A stretch of 64,000 nucleotides of DNA, from assembly GCA_019638015.1 (NCBI GenBank), contig JAHBUP010000001.1, positions 744,001 to 808,000 of the forward strand. The letters run 5' to 3'. The notes under the pieces were generated by a model. The model was given only the letters and a program-made list of their open reading frames with translations. It made no database searches and was not told the DNA's origin. The stretch's first letter is position 1; each line of letters starts with the position of its first letter. Origin of the DNA: Melioribacteraceae bacterium. GTDB lineage: Bacteria; Bacteroidota; Ignavibacteria; Ignavibacteriales; Melioribacteraceae. Shown in pieces: positions 1-8,052 of this stretch. The position numbers and the translations under genes were made by a program.

Positions 1-2
1 CA

Positions 3-377
3 TCAGTTTCTATGCAAAATTATTTTGGATTATCTGCAATATTAATGGGGGCTACAAACTCACACTATGCATCTGAATCAGGTAAAGATTATAACATTGG
101 TCCGGGAGCCAGCACAAAAATTGGTGCTAAAGTTATCTTTAAAAATTTTGGAGAAATCTATTCAAACTATAAAAGATTTTGGATTCATACTTTAAGCGGG
201 GCCGAAGGAGAGGAGTTTGTTGGGCTACTTAATATCGGAATTAACTATCAACTATTTGAAAACAGCTATTTGGGACTGGATTTCTTGTTGTATGAACGTT
301 TTGGCGATTATAAATATTTTACAAATACTACAGATGCAAACTCAGCATTAAGAGTTTATTTTAAGCAAAATATATAA
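3..377 (+). CDS. C-terminal part of an outer-membrane beta-barrel protein (5' end outside window)
   Basis: The reading frame is open from the left edge and continues through a methionine at position 12, so this is probably the tail of a longer gene. The visible ~124 residues alternate hydrophobic and polar residues, are rich in Gly, Tyr and Phe, and contain strand-like segments, ending in an amphipathic strand as outer-membrane barrels do. The YNIGPGAS and RFWIHTLSG segments remind me of the DUF3943 family, but that is a weak match from memory. Function cannot be read from the fragment. The next gene starts 154 bp further on; that gap shows no clear terminator. Confidence 0.5.
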   Translation, partial: SVSMQNYFGLSAILMGATNSHYASESGKDYNIGPGASTKIGAKVIFKNFGEIYSNYKRFWIHTLSGAEGEEFVGLLNIGINYQLFENSYLGLDFLLYERFGDYKYFTNTTDANSALRVYFKQNI

Positions 378-531
378 TCAGAGGGAAACGTTTTGAGTAT
401 TGTTCAAGGAACTTTTTAGGAAACGGCTATTGATATTCGCCGTGTTAATTGTTGTTGAATTTGTTGCCGGTTCAGAGTATAAATGCAAGTGGGTCATAAA
501 TAATTATTTTTAATTTCATGAAAGGTAATCA

Positions 532-1233
532 ATGAGTTTAATTCGATTGGAAAATGTAAGGAAGACATATCAGACTGGGGAAATCCCAGTTCAAGCCCTT
601 GATAGGATCAATCTAGAAATTCATGAAAAATCATTCGTCTCTTTTATCGGTCCATCAGGCAGCGGTAAATCAACATTGCTGAATCTAATCGGTTGTTTGG
701 ATAAGCCAACTGAGGGAAAGGTATTTGTAAACAATGTTGATGTTGGAATGTTCGACCGTACCGAAAGTGCTTCCTTTAGAGGTAGAACGATAGGATTCGT
801 ATTTCAGAATTTTAATTTAATTCCGGTTTTAACAGTTTATGAAAATGTAGAGTATCCATTGCTAATGCTTGATAAGCTCCCTTCAAAGGAACGTAATGAT
901 CGGGTTTCGCGGTTGTTGGAAAAAGTCGGAATGACCGATCAAAAAAATAAATACCCGAATCAGATTTCCGGGGGACAAAAACAACGAGTTGCTGTTGCCC
1001 GTGCACTGGTTACTAATCCGCAAATTGTTCTTGCAGATGAGCCAACTGCGAATCTTGACCATGCTACTGCTTTCAAGGTTATCAATATTATGCACGAAAT
1101 GACCAATGAATTTGGAACAACATTTATTTTTTCAACGCATGATCCGAAAATTGTTGGAGAAGCTGAAGTCATCTATACACTAGAAGATGGAGCTATTGTT
1201 AGCACGAAAATTAATAAGGAGGATAAGCGATGA
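532..1233 (+). CDS. ABC transporter ATP-binding protein, LolD/MacB type
   Basis: This 233-residue protein is a complete ATPase subunit. It has Walker A GPSGSGKST (residues 40-48), Q-loop Gln92, signature ISGGQ (145-149), Walker B IVLADE (165-170) and H-loop His203. Size and signature match the LolD/MacB/FtsE class, which power extraction of lipoproteins or substrates from the inner-membrane outer leaflet rather than import. AAAGGTAATCA before the ATG supplies a ribosome-binding site. The stop overlaps the permease start by 4 bp (ATGA), so the two are translationally coupled. With the downstream LolA-like and barrel genes it forms an export cassette; the substrate is unknown. Confidence 0.93.
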   Translation: MSLIRLENVRKTYQTGEIPVQALDRINLEIHEKSFVSFIGPSGSGKSTLLNLIGCLDKPTEGKVFVNNVDVGMFDRTESASFRGRTIGFVFQNFNLIPVLTVYENVEYPLLMLDKLPSKERNDRVSRLLEKVGMTDQKNKYPNQISGGQKQRVAVARALVTNPQIVLADEPTANLDHATAFKVINIMHEMTNEFGTTFIFSTHDPKIVGEAEVIYTLEDGAIVSTKINKEDKR

Positions 1234-2462
1234 AAAATTTAATAATGATTGCTTTCCGAAACTTATTTAGAAATAAAAGACGTACGATTCTTACTTCATC
1301 ACTAATCACATTCGGGGTCGTTCTCGTTATCGTATTTGGCGGTTTGGCAATTTCTTTTAAATCACAAATGGTAGGTATCTTAACTAATACCGCAATGGGT
1401 GATTTGCAAATTCACAGAAAAGGATATGTTGAATCAATTGATAATTTACCGTTAAATCTTACTCTTTCAGGTACTCAGCTAGCAAATGTTGAAAAATCGT
1501 TAAACAATATTCCCGAAGTTGCTGCCTACAGCCCGCGTATAAAGTTTGGTGCAATGATTAGTAACTATGCTCAAACATCAAACATTCGTATGAGCGCAGT
1601 CTATCCCAAAATGGAAAATCGCACAGTAACGGAATTTGTTAAAAGAATTAAAGGAAAGATAACAGATCCCGATCAGTTTATTAAGCCGGGAGAAATTTTG
1701 GTGCCGGAAAATTTAATGAAAGGACTTTTATTAAATATTGGTGATGAAATTGTTCTGGTTGCGACCAACAAAGATGGTTCAGTAAATGCAGTCACATTGC
1801 GTATTGCGGCAATGACAGAAAATGTTTTCGGCCCTTCCGGCAAAGATGGATATATGCACATTGAAGATGCACAACTGCTTCTACGTGAGGATCAACCGGA
1901 GATAGTTGAAATTGCAATTCATTTGCAACAATATGACCAGCTCAACAAAGTATACAAGCAGTTAAAAGAATCTGTAGGCACTCCGAAATCAGAAACCGAA
2001 ATTCACACCTGGGAACAGTTATCCCCATTTGCAAGTATCGCGCGAATAGTTGATCTGCTAATTCTTGTAGTAAAATTTATTTTGATTTCAATTGTTCTTG
2101 TCAGTATTCTAAACATAATGACGATGTCAGTTTATGAACGGATTAGTGAAATAGGAACTATTGCCGCAATCGGTACTCCACCGCGTCGTATTCTTTCCCT
2201 TTTTCTTATTGAAGGATTTGCGATGGGCTTATTAAGTACTTTGGCAGGGATAGTAATAGGACTTGGTGCATTGTTGATTATGAATATGACAAAGATTGAG
2301 TTCACCTTCGGATCAATGAATGTATCGCTGGCACCAAGTATCCCCATGAGTGAAGTTATAATTGTTGCAGTTATCGTTATGATCGTATCACTGTTTGCAG
2401 GTTTTCAACCCGCATATAAAGCTTCCAAAATGGAACCGGTGGATGCTTTGGGACATAATTAG
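1230..2462 (+). CDS. ABC transporter permease, FtsX/MacB/LolCE-like
   Basis: A 410-residue inner-membrane protein with the MacB/LolC plan: one transmembrane segment near residues 20-42, a periplasmic domain of about 230 residues, then three C-terminal transmembrane segments around 270-295, 325-350 and 372-395, the FtsX domain. The C-terminal cytoplasmic motif PAYKASKMEPVDAL is typical of this family. The start overlaps the ATPase stop, so the pair should form one transporter. Such systems work by mechanotransmission on periplasmic substrates or lipoproteins. The substrate is not evident, but a LolA-like gene directly downstream suggests a lipid or lipoprotein. Confidence 0.92.
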   Translation: MKNLIMIAFRNLFRNKRRTILTSSLITFGVVLVIVFGGLAISFKSQMVGILTNTAMGDLQIHRKGYVESIDNLPLNLTLSGTQLANVEKSLNNIPEVAAYSPRIKFGAMISNYAQTSNIRMSAVYPKMENRTVTEFVKRIKGKITDPDQFIKPGEILVPENLMKGLLLNIGDEIVLVATNKDGSVNAVTLRIAAMTENVFGPSGKDGYMHIEDAQLLLREDQPEIVEIAIHLQQYDQLNKVYKQLKESVGTPKSETEIHTWEQLSPFASIARIVDLLILVVKFILISIVLVSILNIMTMSVYERISEIGTIAAIGTPPRRILSLFLIEGFAMGLLSTLAGIVIGLGALLIMNMTKIEFTFGSMNVSLAPSIPMSEVIIVAVIVMIVSLFAGFQPAYKASKMEPVDALGHN

Positions 2463-2531
2463 AAATGCTAAAACTTAAGCGTACTATTATTAATTATGAG
2501 CTGATTGCTCACTAAAAAAAACGAGTTAGTT

Positions 2532-3263
2532 ATGAGAACACTATCGATGTTAATTCTTACGATTTTATTCGCGCTCAATGTTACAGCGCAGGATGCAAAC
2601 AAACTATTAAAGGAAGTTGACGATAACCTTATGCCGGAGTCGTATGAGTCAATTAGGAAACTTATAAATGAAGAAGCGGATGGTTCTAAAAAAGAGTTTA
2701 CATTCTACACAGTGAAGAAGGGCAAAGATAAAATTGCAATGCTCTACATTTCTCCTGCTAGTGAAAAAGGACGTTCAACATTAAGGCTTGGAGAAAATAT
2801 GTGGCTCTATATTCCAAGTGCTAATAGACCAATTCGTATTACAAGCCTTCAATCGGTTGTTGGGGGAGTTTTTAATAATGCGGATATTATGCAGTTGGAA
2901 TACTCGACAGAGTATGACGCTACATATACTAAAGGCACCGATACAGAAAATATTCTTGATTTAAAAGCAAAGAATAAGACAGTTGCATACGATAAACTTA
3001 AAATGTGGATTACCAAAGACAAAAAGATTCTCCGCAAAGTTGAAGCTTATTCGGCCAGCGGGATGCTCATAAAAACGCTTGAATTTAAGGATGACAAAAA
3101 TTTTGGAGGGGGAATAACACGCCCCTCATTAATAGAAACCTACAGCCCTTTATACAAAGGTTATCGTTCATTAATGATTTATCAAACCATTAAAAAACGC
3201 CAATTCCCGGATGAAGTATTTACTCAAAATTATATGGGACGATTAGGAGATTTGAAGAAATGA
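2532..3263 (+). CDS. LolA-like outer-membrane lipoprotein-sorting protein, exported
   Basis: The protein has about 243 residues from the ATG at 2532. The frame is open from a TTG at 2505, but the ATG is directly followed by a normal signal peptide ending ...NVTAQ, so I prefer it. The mature part resembles the family annotated as outer membrane lipoprotein-sorting protein: a LolA-like half-barrel that binds acyl chains in the periplasm, with segments such as LRLGENMWLYIPSANRPIRI. The stop overlaps the next start (3260). In this cassette it is the candidate carrier between the ABC transporter and the downstream barrel. The family call is from pattern recognition. Confidence 0.75.
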   Translation: MRTLSMLILTILFALNVTAQDANKLLKEVDDNLMPESYESIRKLINEEADGSKKEFTFYTVKKGKDKIAMLYISPASEKGRSTLRLGENMWLYIPSANRPIRITSLQSVVGGVFNNADIMQLEYSTEYDATYTKGTDTENILDLKAKNKTVAYDKLKMWITKDKKILRKVEAYSASGMLIKTLEFKDDKNFGGGITRPSLIETYSPLYKGYRSLMIYQTIKKRQFPDEVFTQNYMGRLGDLKK

Positions 3264-4543
3264 AATTCCCAAAGTGGTTTATCATTGTTTTGATGCTTGC
3301 ATCATCAGCAATTGTCTATGGACAAGAAAATGAGACCTTGCCATTTACAGAAGATGAACAAGAAAAGAAGCTTGAATGGAATGGCAATCTTGATGTGAAA
3401 TATTCACTGTTCAATATGGATCAAAATTCAGCACAATATAAACTTCAATTCTTTAAAGATCCTCCTGCTACTTCGATGCTTTCTCAATATAGGATAGAAC
3501 CTTATTTGAACGCCGAATACCGTACGAATGGTTTAGGATTTGTTCTAAAAACGCATGCATCATATTATAGTGACTCCAATTCAAGATTTGATTTATTCGA
3601 AGCATACGCGAGTTTTAATCCCTCATTCAATACCAACTTACAGGCTGGTAAACGAGTTTACAGCTGGGGCAAAGGTTACGCATTCAATCCGGTTGGATTT
3701 GTTAATCCAGTTAAAGACCCGGAAAATCCAGAACTTGCACAAGCGGGTCTGCTTTCAGCCAACTTTGAATACATAAAAAGTATTTCGTCAGATGCGTTGC
3801 AAAGCTTTTCCTTCCTTGCTGTTCTGATTCCAACGACGGACATTGCAGGTACTTCATTCGGAGAATTTAATAATACCGATATTGCTCTTAAGTCATCATT
3901 TCTTCTCTGGGATACTGACATTGACTTGCTGGCTTATTACAGTGTGAATAAACCAAAAAGATTTGGATTTGATTTTGCGCGGAACATTCAAGATAACATT
4001 GAAATTCATGGTGAACTTAGTTTCAACCAAAATATTGAAAAGTTTGCAATTATAAATAATTCACTTTACAACAGTCGTGTTGACAGTTATTCATATCTCA
4101 TCGGACTGCGCTATCTCGATGCATCTAACACTACAATTATTGCGGAATACTATCACACTGGTGCCGGACTTAGCATGGATGAATATTCACAGTATAGTGA
4201 ATTTCTAAAAAATGGGGCAGCAAGTTCAAACCCGATGGTTGCGCCGCAAACACTCAATACAAGCCTAACTCATTTTAGAGGCACTACATTGATGCAAGAT
4301 TACTTGTACCTAAAAGTTTCACAACCCGAACCGTTTGATTGGCTCTATTTTACTCCCTCTCTTTATACAATTTACAATCTGATAGACAATAGTTTTCTTC
4401 TTTCATTTCAGATGAGTTATAAGCCAGTTACAAATACTGAATTTATTTTTTGGACAACAATGTTTGTCGGCGACAGAAGTACCGAGTATGGTGGAAAGCA
4501 GGTTCAGCAGCGTATGGAACTTTGGATGAGAGTGTTTTTTTGA
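3260..4543 (+). CDS. Outer-membrane beta-barrel protein of ABC/LolA-like export cassette
   Basis: A 427-residue protein with a signal peptide (cleavage probably after AIVYG, near residue 21), then repeated amphipathic strand patterns rich in Tyr, Phe, Ser and Asn, and a C-terminal strand ending in WMRVFF. A terminal aromatic is the classic BAM signal. It overlaps the LolA-like gene by 4 bp and so belongs to the same operon. It has no TonB plug or POTRA repeats. I cannot assign a precise family; a porin- or DUF1302-like barrel is possible. Its likely role is the outer-membrane partner of the transporter, which is inferred from context only. Confidence 0.7.
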   Translation: MKFPKWFIIVLMLASSAIVYGQENETLPFTEDEQEKKLEWNGNLDVKYSLFNMDQNSAQYKLQFFKDPPATSMLSQYRIEPYLNAEYRTNGLGFVLKTHASYYSDSNSRFDLFEAYASFNPSFNTNLQAGKRVYSWGKGYAFNPVGFVNPVKDPENPELAQAGLLSANFEYIKSISSDALQSFSFLAVLIPTTDIAGTSFGEFNNTDIALKSSFLLWDTDIDLLAYYSVNKPKRFGFDFARNIQDNIEIHGELSFNQNIEKFAIINNSLYNSRVDSYSYLIGLRYLDASNTTIIAEYYHTGAGLSMDEYSQYSEFLKNGAASSNPMVAPQTLNTSLTHFRGTTLMQDYLYLKVSQPEPFDWLYFTPSLYTIYNLIDNSFLLSFQMSYKPVTNTEFIFWTTMFVGDRSTEYGGKQVQQRMELWMRVFF

Positions 4544-4685
4544 AAAATGAATTATCCATTAAGAGATCGGTATAACATGGAAAGACGTAATGAGAAAAAG
4601 TTGATTGGAAAATAATTATAAATATCATGACTCATAAATAAAAGGTTACACAACAATAAATTGACACACAATAACATTAATAGAC

Positions 4686-5084
4686 ATGAAAGGCATGACA
4701 ATGAATAAAACAATCTATAAAAAAATAGCGGCAAGCGTTGCTGTTGTTTTCAGTCTTCTCACTATCGTGGAAGGTACTCAAGTACTGTTGGGGATTACTC
4801 AACCGGAGTATGTCGTGCTTACTCCTTTACTTATTTACAATGTACTCATGGGATTTGTTGGACTATATGCCGGTGTACTAATATGGAGAAACCATGGATG
4901 GTCGCTAAGACTTTCAAAAATGGTTACCGTAGCACATATTATCGTATTGCTCATCGTAGGAGTAATCTATCTTACTGGCGGTGCTGTTGCATCGCACAGT
5001 ATAAATGCAATGATCATTCGTTCGGTGATTTGGTCAGCAATTACTCTGGTCGTCTTGAAAACTGGTAATAACGTTACTCAGTAA
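4686..5084 (+). CDS. Small four-helix membrane protein, unknown function
   Basis: A 132-residue hydrophobic protein with four predicted transmembrane helices (about residues 10-30, 45-68, 77-100 and 108-127 from the first Met). Three methionines occur in the first six codons (4686, 4695, 4701), and the true start is uncertain. There is no recognised family, no catalytic motif and no cysteine pair. It sits 142 bp after the barrel gene and 36 bp before the next small exported protein, on the same strand, so the two may be cotranscribed. Confidence 0.6.
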   Translation: MKGMTMNKTIYKKIAASVAVVFSLLTIVEGTQVLLGITQPEYVVLTPLLIYNVLMGFVGLYAGVLIWRNHGWSLRLSKMVTVAHIIVLLIVGVIYLTGGAVASHSINAMIIRSVIWSAITLVVLKTGNNVTQ

Positions 5085-5120
5085 TAAAACTAATACAATC
5101 AATACATTTTAGGATATGCC

Positions 5121-5525
5121 ATGAAAATAAAATATTTAGTCATCATTCTTGTTTTAATCATCGGTAATGAATCAGCAGCTCAGGTACAAGTATCACTTTT
5201 AGAAAAAGACAAAGTGCAAGAATTTTTAATGCTAAACGCAGATCAATACAAAACAATCAATGCAAAGGTTGTGCAAATAGAGAAGATTCTTGAAGAAGAC
5301 AAGGAAACAATAGCGACTTTAAAAGCACGATTCAAGAGCGGGGATGAGCCGGGATTCTTTGAAAAAATTAAAGTAAAAAGAGGGCGCGACAACCGTGTGG
5401 ATAAAATTGAAGATTTACTTGAAGAAATTGAGAATAAATTAAATAGCCAACAGAAAATCAAGTATAAGAACATTAAAAAGCCGAAATTAAAGGGATTGCA
5501 AAAAGAAGAAATTTTTGGAAAATAA
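5121..5525 (+). CDS. Small exported coiled-coil protein, unknown function
   Basis: A 134-residue protein with a cleavable signal peptide (hydrophobic core residues 4-16, cleavage after ESAAQ), followed by a highly charged, almost wholly helical body rich in Lys and Glu with heptad-like spacing. AGGATATGCC precedes the ATG as a ribosome-binding site. Size, export and helical charge resemble periplasmic Spy/CpxP-like chaperone or sensor proteins, but the LTxxQ motif is not convincing, so no family is assigned. Confidence 0.6.
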   Translation: MKIKYLVIILVLIIGNESAAQVQVSLLEKDKVQEFLMLNADQYKTINAKVVQIEKILEEDKETIATLKARFKSGDEPGFFEKIKVKRGRDNRVDKIEDLLEEIENKLNSQQKIKYKNIKKPKLKGLQKEEIFGK

Positions 5526-5645
5526 TCTTATGCTGTCGGATTGATACACAACCAGTAAAATTATTTCTTAGTTATTTGCCAGAATGCGTTAGTAAACATG
5601 GGACATAAAATTCCACACTGCTATTTATTTTAATGTGAGGATCAC

Positions 5646-7865
5646 ATGGTACACTTAAGTGTAGTAGTTAAGTCGTTGAATAGGGTTCTCCTTCTTATAT
5701 TAATTATTTCCGGCTCAATTATTAACGGGCAAGTTACTTATAGTAATGAATCCGGTAAAACGGATTCCGAAAGATCCAATAAAGATATTAAAATAGGATT
5801 AGCACTTAGTGGTGGAGGTGCAAGAGGAATTGCACACATTGGTGTAATTATAGCGTTTGAAGAAGAAGGAATTCCCATCGACTATATTGCAGGAACAAGT
5901 ATGGGCAGTATTGTGGGCGGTCTCTACGCTGCAGGATATAGCGGTGAGGAACAAAAAAAGATTGTTCATCAGATTGATTGGGAGAGTATCTTCAACGAAA
6001 ATCCCGAGCCAGGTTTTGAATTAATAAGTAAAAGATATGGTATGATGGAATCTATTGTCACTCTACGGTTCAAGTTATGGGACATATATATTCCTTTTGG
6101 TTTAATGAAGGGTCAAAGAATTAATTACGAACTGTTTAAATATACCGCGCAAGCTAATTATTCGGCAAAATCTAATTTTGATAGTCTTACTATTCCATAT
6201 AGACCCGTTGTTGTTGATATATCCACAGGCGAAGTAGTTGCGATAGATAAAGGGGATCTTGCTCAAGCCATCCGTGGAAGCATGGCTATTCCTTTCCTTT
6301 TTTATCCAGCAAAAATTAATGATAGATATATGGTTGATGGTGGAGTACTCAATGTGATTCCAACCGATGTTGTAAAAGATATGGGCGCAGATATAATAAT
6401 TGGTGTTGATCTGGTAGGACTTTTTCCTTTGGGCGAAGAACCTACAAACTTTATGGACATTGCAGACCATACAATTGATATTATGATTAGTGAATTGAAA
6501 AAGAAAAATATAGCGATTGCCGATGTATTGATTGAACCTCAATTAGATCAGCATTCATCAAACGATTATAGCGGGTTCGATTCGCTTATTGAAAAAGGAT
6601 ACCATGCTGCAAAAGACAAGATGGAGGAGATCAAAAGAATCATACCACATGAAATTTTAGCGAATAAAAGAACTAAACACCAACTTGATTTAACGCTTTT
6701 AGAAAAATCAATAATTGGGGAAATAAATGTTATTGGTAACAAATATCTATTTTCTGAAGCTATCATGGATGATTTTCCACTTTCAGTTGGAGATAAATTT
6801 AATTTAGACATTGCTGTTCAGAGTACAAAAAATATTTACGCATCAAATCTTTTTGATAATGTTTGGTTAGAACTTGATACCCTGGCAAATGAAAAATTAA
6901 AAGTGAATATAAAGGTCATAGAAAAATATCCAAGAACAATTGGGTTTGGTGTTAATTACAGAGAAGATGAAGGAGTGAGCGGTTTTATACAGATAATTCA
7001 CTTCAATTTGTTTGGATGGGGCGAAAGATTGATGCCGTTATTTCGTTTTGGAAAGCTGCGGACTAAAGCCGGCATTGAAATGGCTAATGATCGGTTCTTT
7101 GTTACCCCACTAACTTTTCACAACGGCCTATACTATGAAAGCGAATATCCCTATTTATATAATCCTGCCGGTGATCATTATGATCAGATGGATTTTAAAC
7201 GGGTTGTTGGTTTATTTTCTATAGGAGTTCAGCCATACAGGAAAATCCATGTTTCAGGCGGATTAAGATGGGAAAGAATTTGGTATATGAATAGTCGAAA
7301 CAACGATGCTGGTTATGAAAATAAGGACAACCTATTTCTCTTCGGTAAAATAAATATAGACAATACCGACAATCGTTATTTACCCGCTAAGGGTATTAAA
7401 TTTGTGCTGGAAGGTGAAACGATTTTGAAGTATGAAAAAAATACTCTACCATTTTCAAAATTGAGTATTGAATTGAGCGGGGTTTTTCCTCTGCATTTCA
7501 AGCAAAGAATAAATCCATTCGTTAAAATCGGTACTTCAAACGAAAAATTACCGATCTATGAAAAATTCAGAATCGGCGGATCATTAACTATGCCTGGTTT
7601 TAGTAGAGATGAATTATGGGGAAATCACTATGCAGTTTTTGGAATTTCTTATCTTATTGAAACTTTTAAAAAAATAAATATCAAAGTTAATTTTACTTAT
7701 GGAAATAGCTTTGAAAAGCATAGCAACTTCAGATGGGATAATCTAATCGGCGGGATTTCCGCAGGCATTGTAACTCTCTCTCCAATTGGGCCGATTGCAT
7801 TAATGTATGGATGGAGTGAACTCGGGAGAGATCAAGTATATTTATCTGTTGGATATGAATTCTAA
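5646..7865 (+). CDS. Patatin-like phospholipase with POTRA and Omp85 barrel (PlpD-like, type Vd)
   Basis: A 739-residue fusion. After a signal peptide (to about residue 29) comes a patatin domain with the GGGARG oxyanion motif (56-61), nucleophile Ser85 in GTSMGS and catalytic Asp231 in the DGG motif. A single POTRA-like segment follows (about 360-430, starting IGEINVIGNKYLF), then a C-terminal surface-antigen barrel to the terminal strand VYLSVGYEF. This is the architecture of PlpD-like type Vd proteins, whose lipase is displayed or released at the cell surface. GAGGATCAC before the ATG is a good ribosome-binding site. The gene stands alone between the small proteins and a receptor gene. Confidence 0.92.
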   Translation: MVHLSVVVKSLNRVLLLILIISGSIINGQVTYSNESGKTDSERSNKDIKIGLALSGGGARGIAHIGVIIAFEEEGIPIDYIAGTSMGSIVGGLYAAGYSGEEQKKIVHQIDWESIFNENPEPGFELISKRYGMMESIVTLRFKLWDIYIPFGLMKGQRINYELFKYTAQANYSAKSNFDSLTIPYRPVVVDISTGEVVAIDKGDLAQAIRGSMAIPFLFYPAKINDRYMVDGGVLNVIPTDVVKDMGADIIIGVDLVGLFPLGEEPTNFMDIADHTIDIMISELKKKNIAIADVLIEPQLDQHSSNDYSGFDSLIEKGYHAAKDKMEEIKRIIPHEILANKRTKHQLDLTLLEKSIIGEINVIGNKYLFSEAIMDDFPLSVGDKFNLDIAVQSTKNIYASNLFDNVWLELDTLANEKLKVNIKVIEKYPRTIGFGVNYREDEGVSGFIQIIHFNLFGWGERLMPLFRFGKLRTKAGIEMANDRFFVTPLTFHNGLYYESEYPYLYNPAGDHYDQMDFKRVVGLFSIGVQPYRKIHVSGGLRWERIWYMNSRNNDAGYENKDNLFLFGKINIDNTDNRYLPAKGIKFVLEGETILKYEKNTLPFSKLSIELSGVFPLHFKQRINPFVKIGTSNEKLPIYEKFRIGGSLTMPGFSRDELWGNHYAVFGISYLIETFKKINIKVNFTYGNSFEKHSNFRWDNLIGGISAGIVTLSPIGPIALMYGWSELGRDQVYLSVGYEF

Positions 7866-8052
7866 TTTTGAAAAAACTCATATGTTCAAACGATTGGATA
7901 AATAAAACAGTATGGGAAACTAATTTTTCTTGGTAGTAATATCATCATAATAATTTTACCCGCCTTTAATTTATCCGATTAAACTTTAATAAGCGCATCT
8001 TATATGCGATTTATGTATCTAATATTTTACTAATAGAAAAAAGGAAATTATA

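Noticed and set aside
6102-6542. Long open frame on the minus strand inside the patatin gene
   Set aside because: It is a shadow of the well-supported plus-strand gene, with low-complexity composition and no family motif.
8006-8022. Small inverted repeat CGCAT-N5-ATGCG before the TonB-dependent receptor gene
   Set aside because: Five-base arms in AT-rich DNA are expected by chance, and no second copy is seen.
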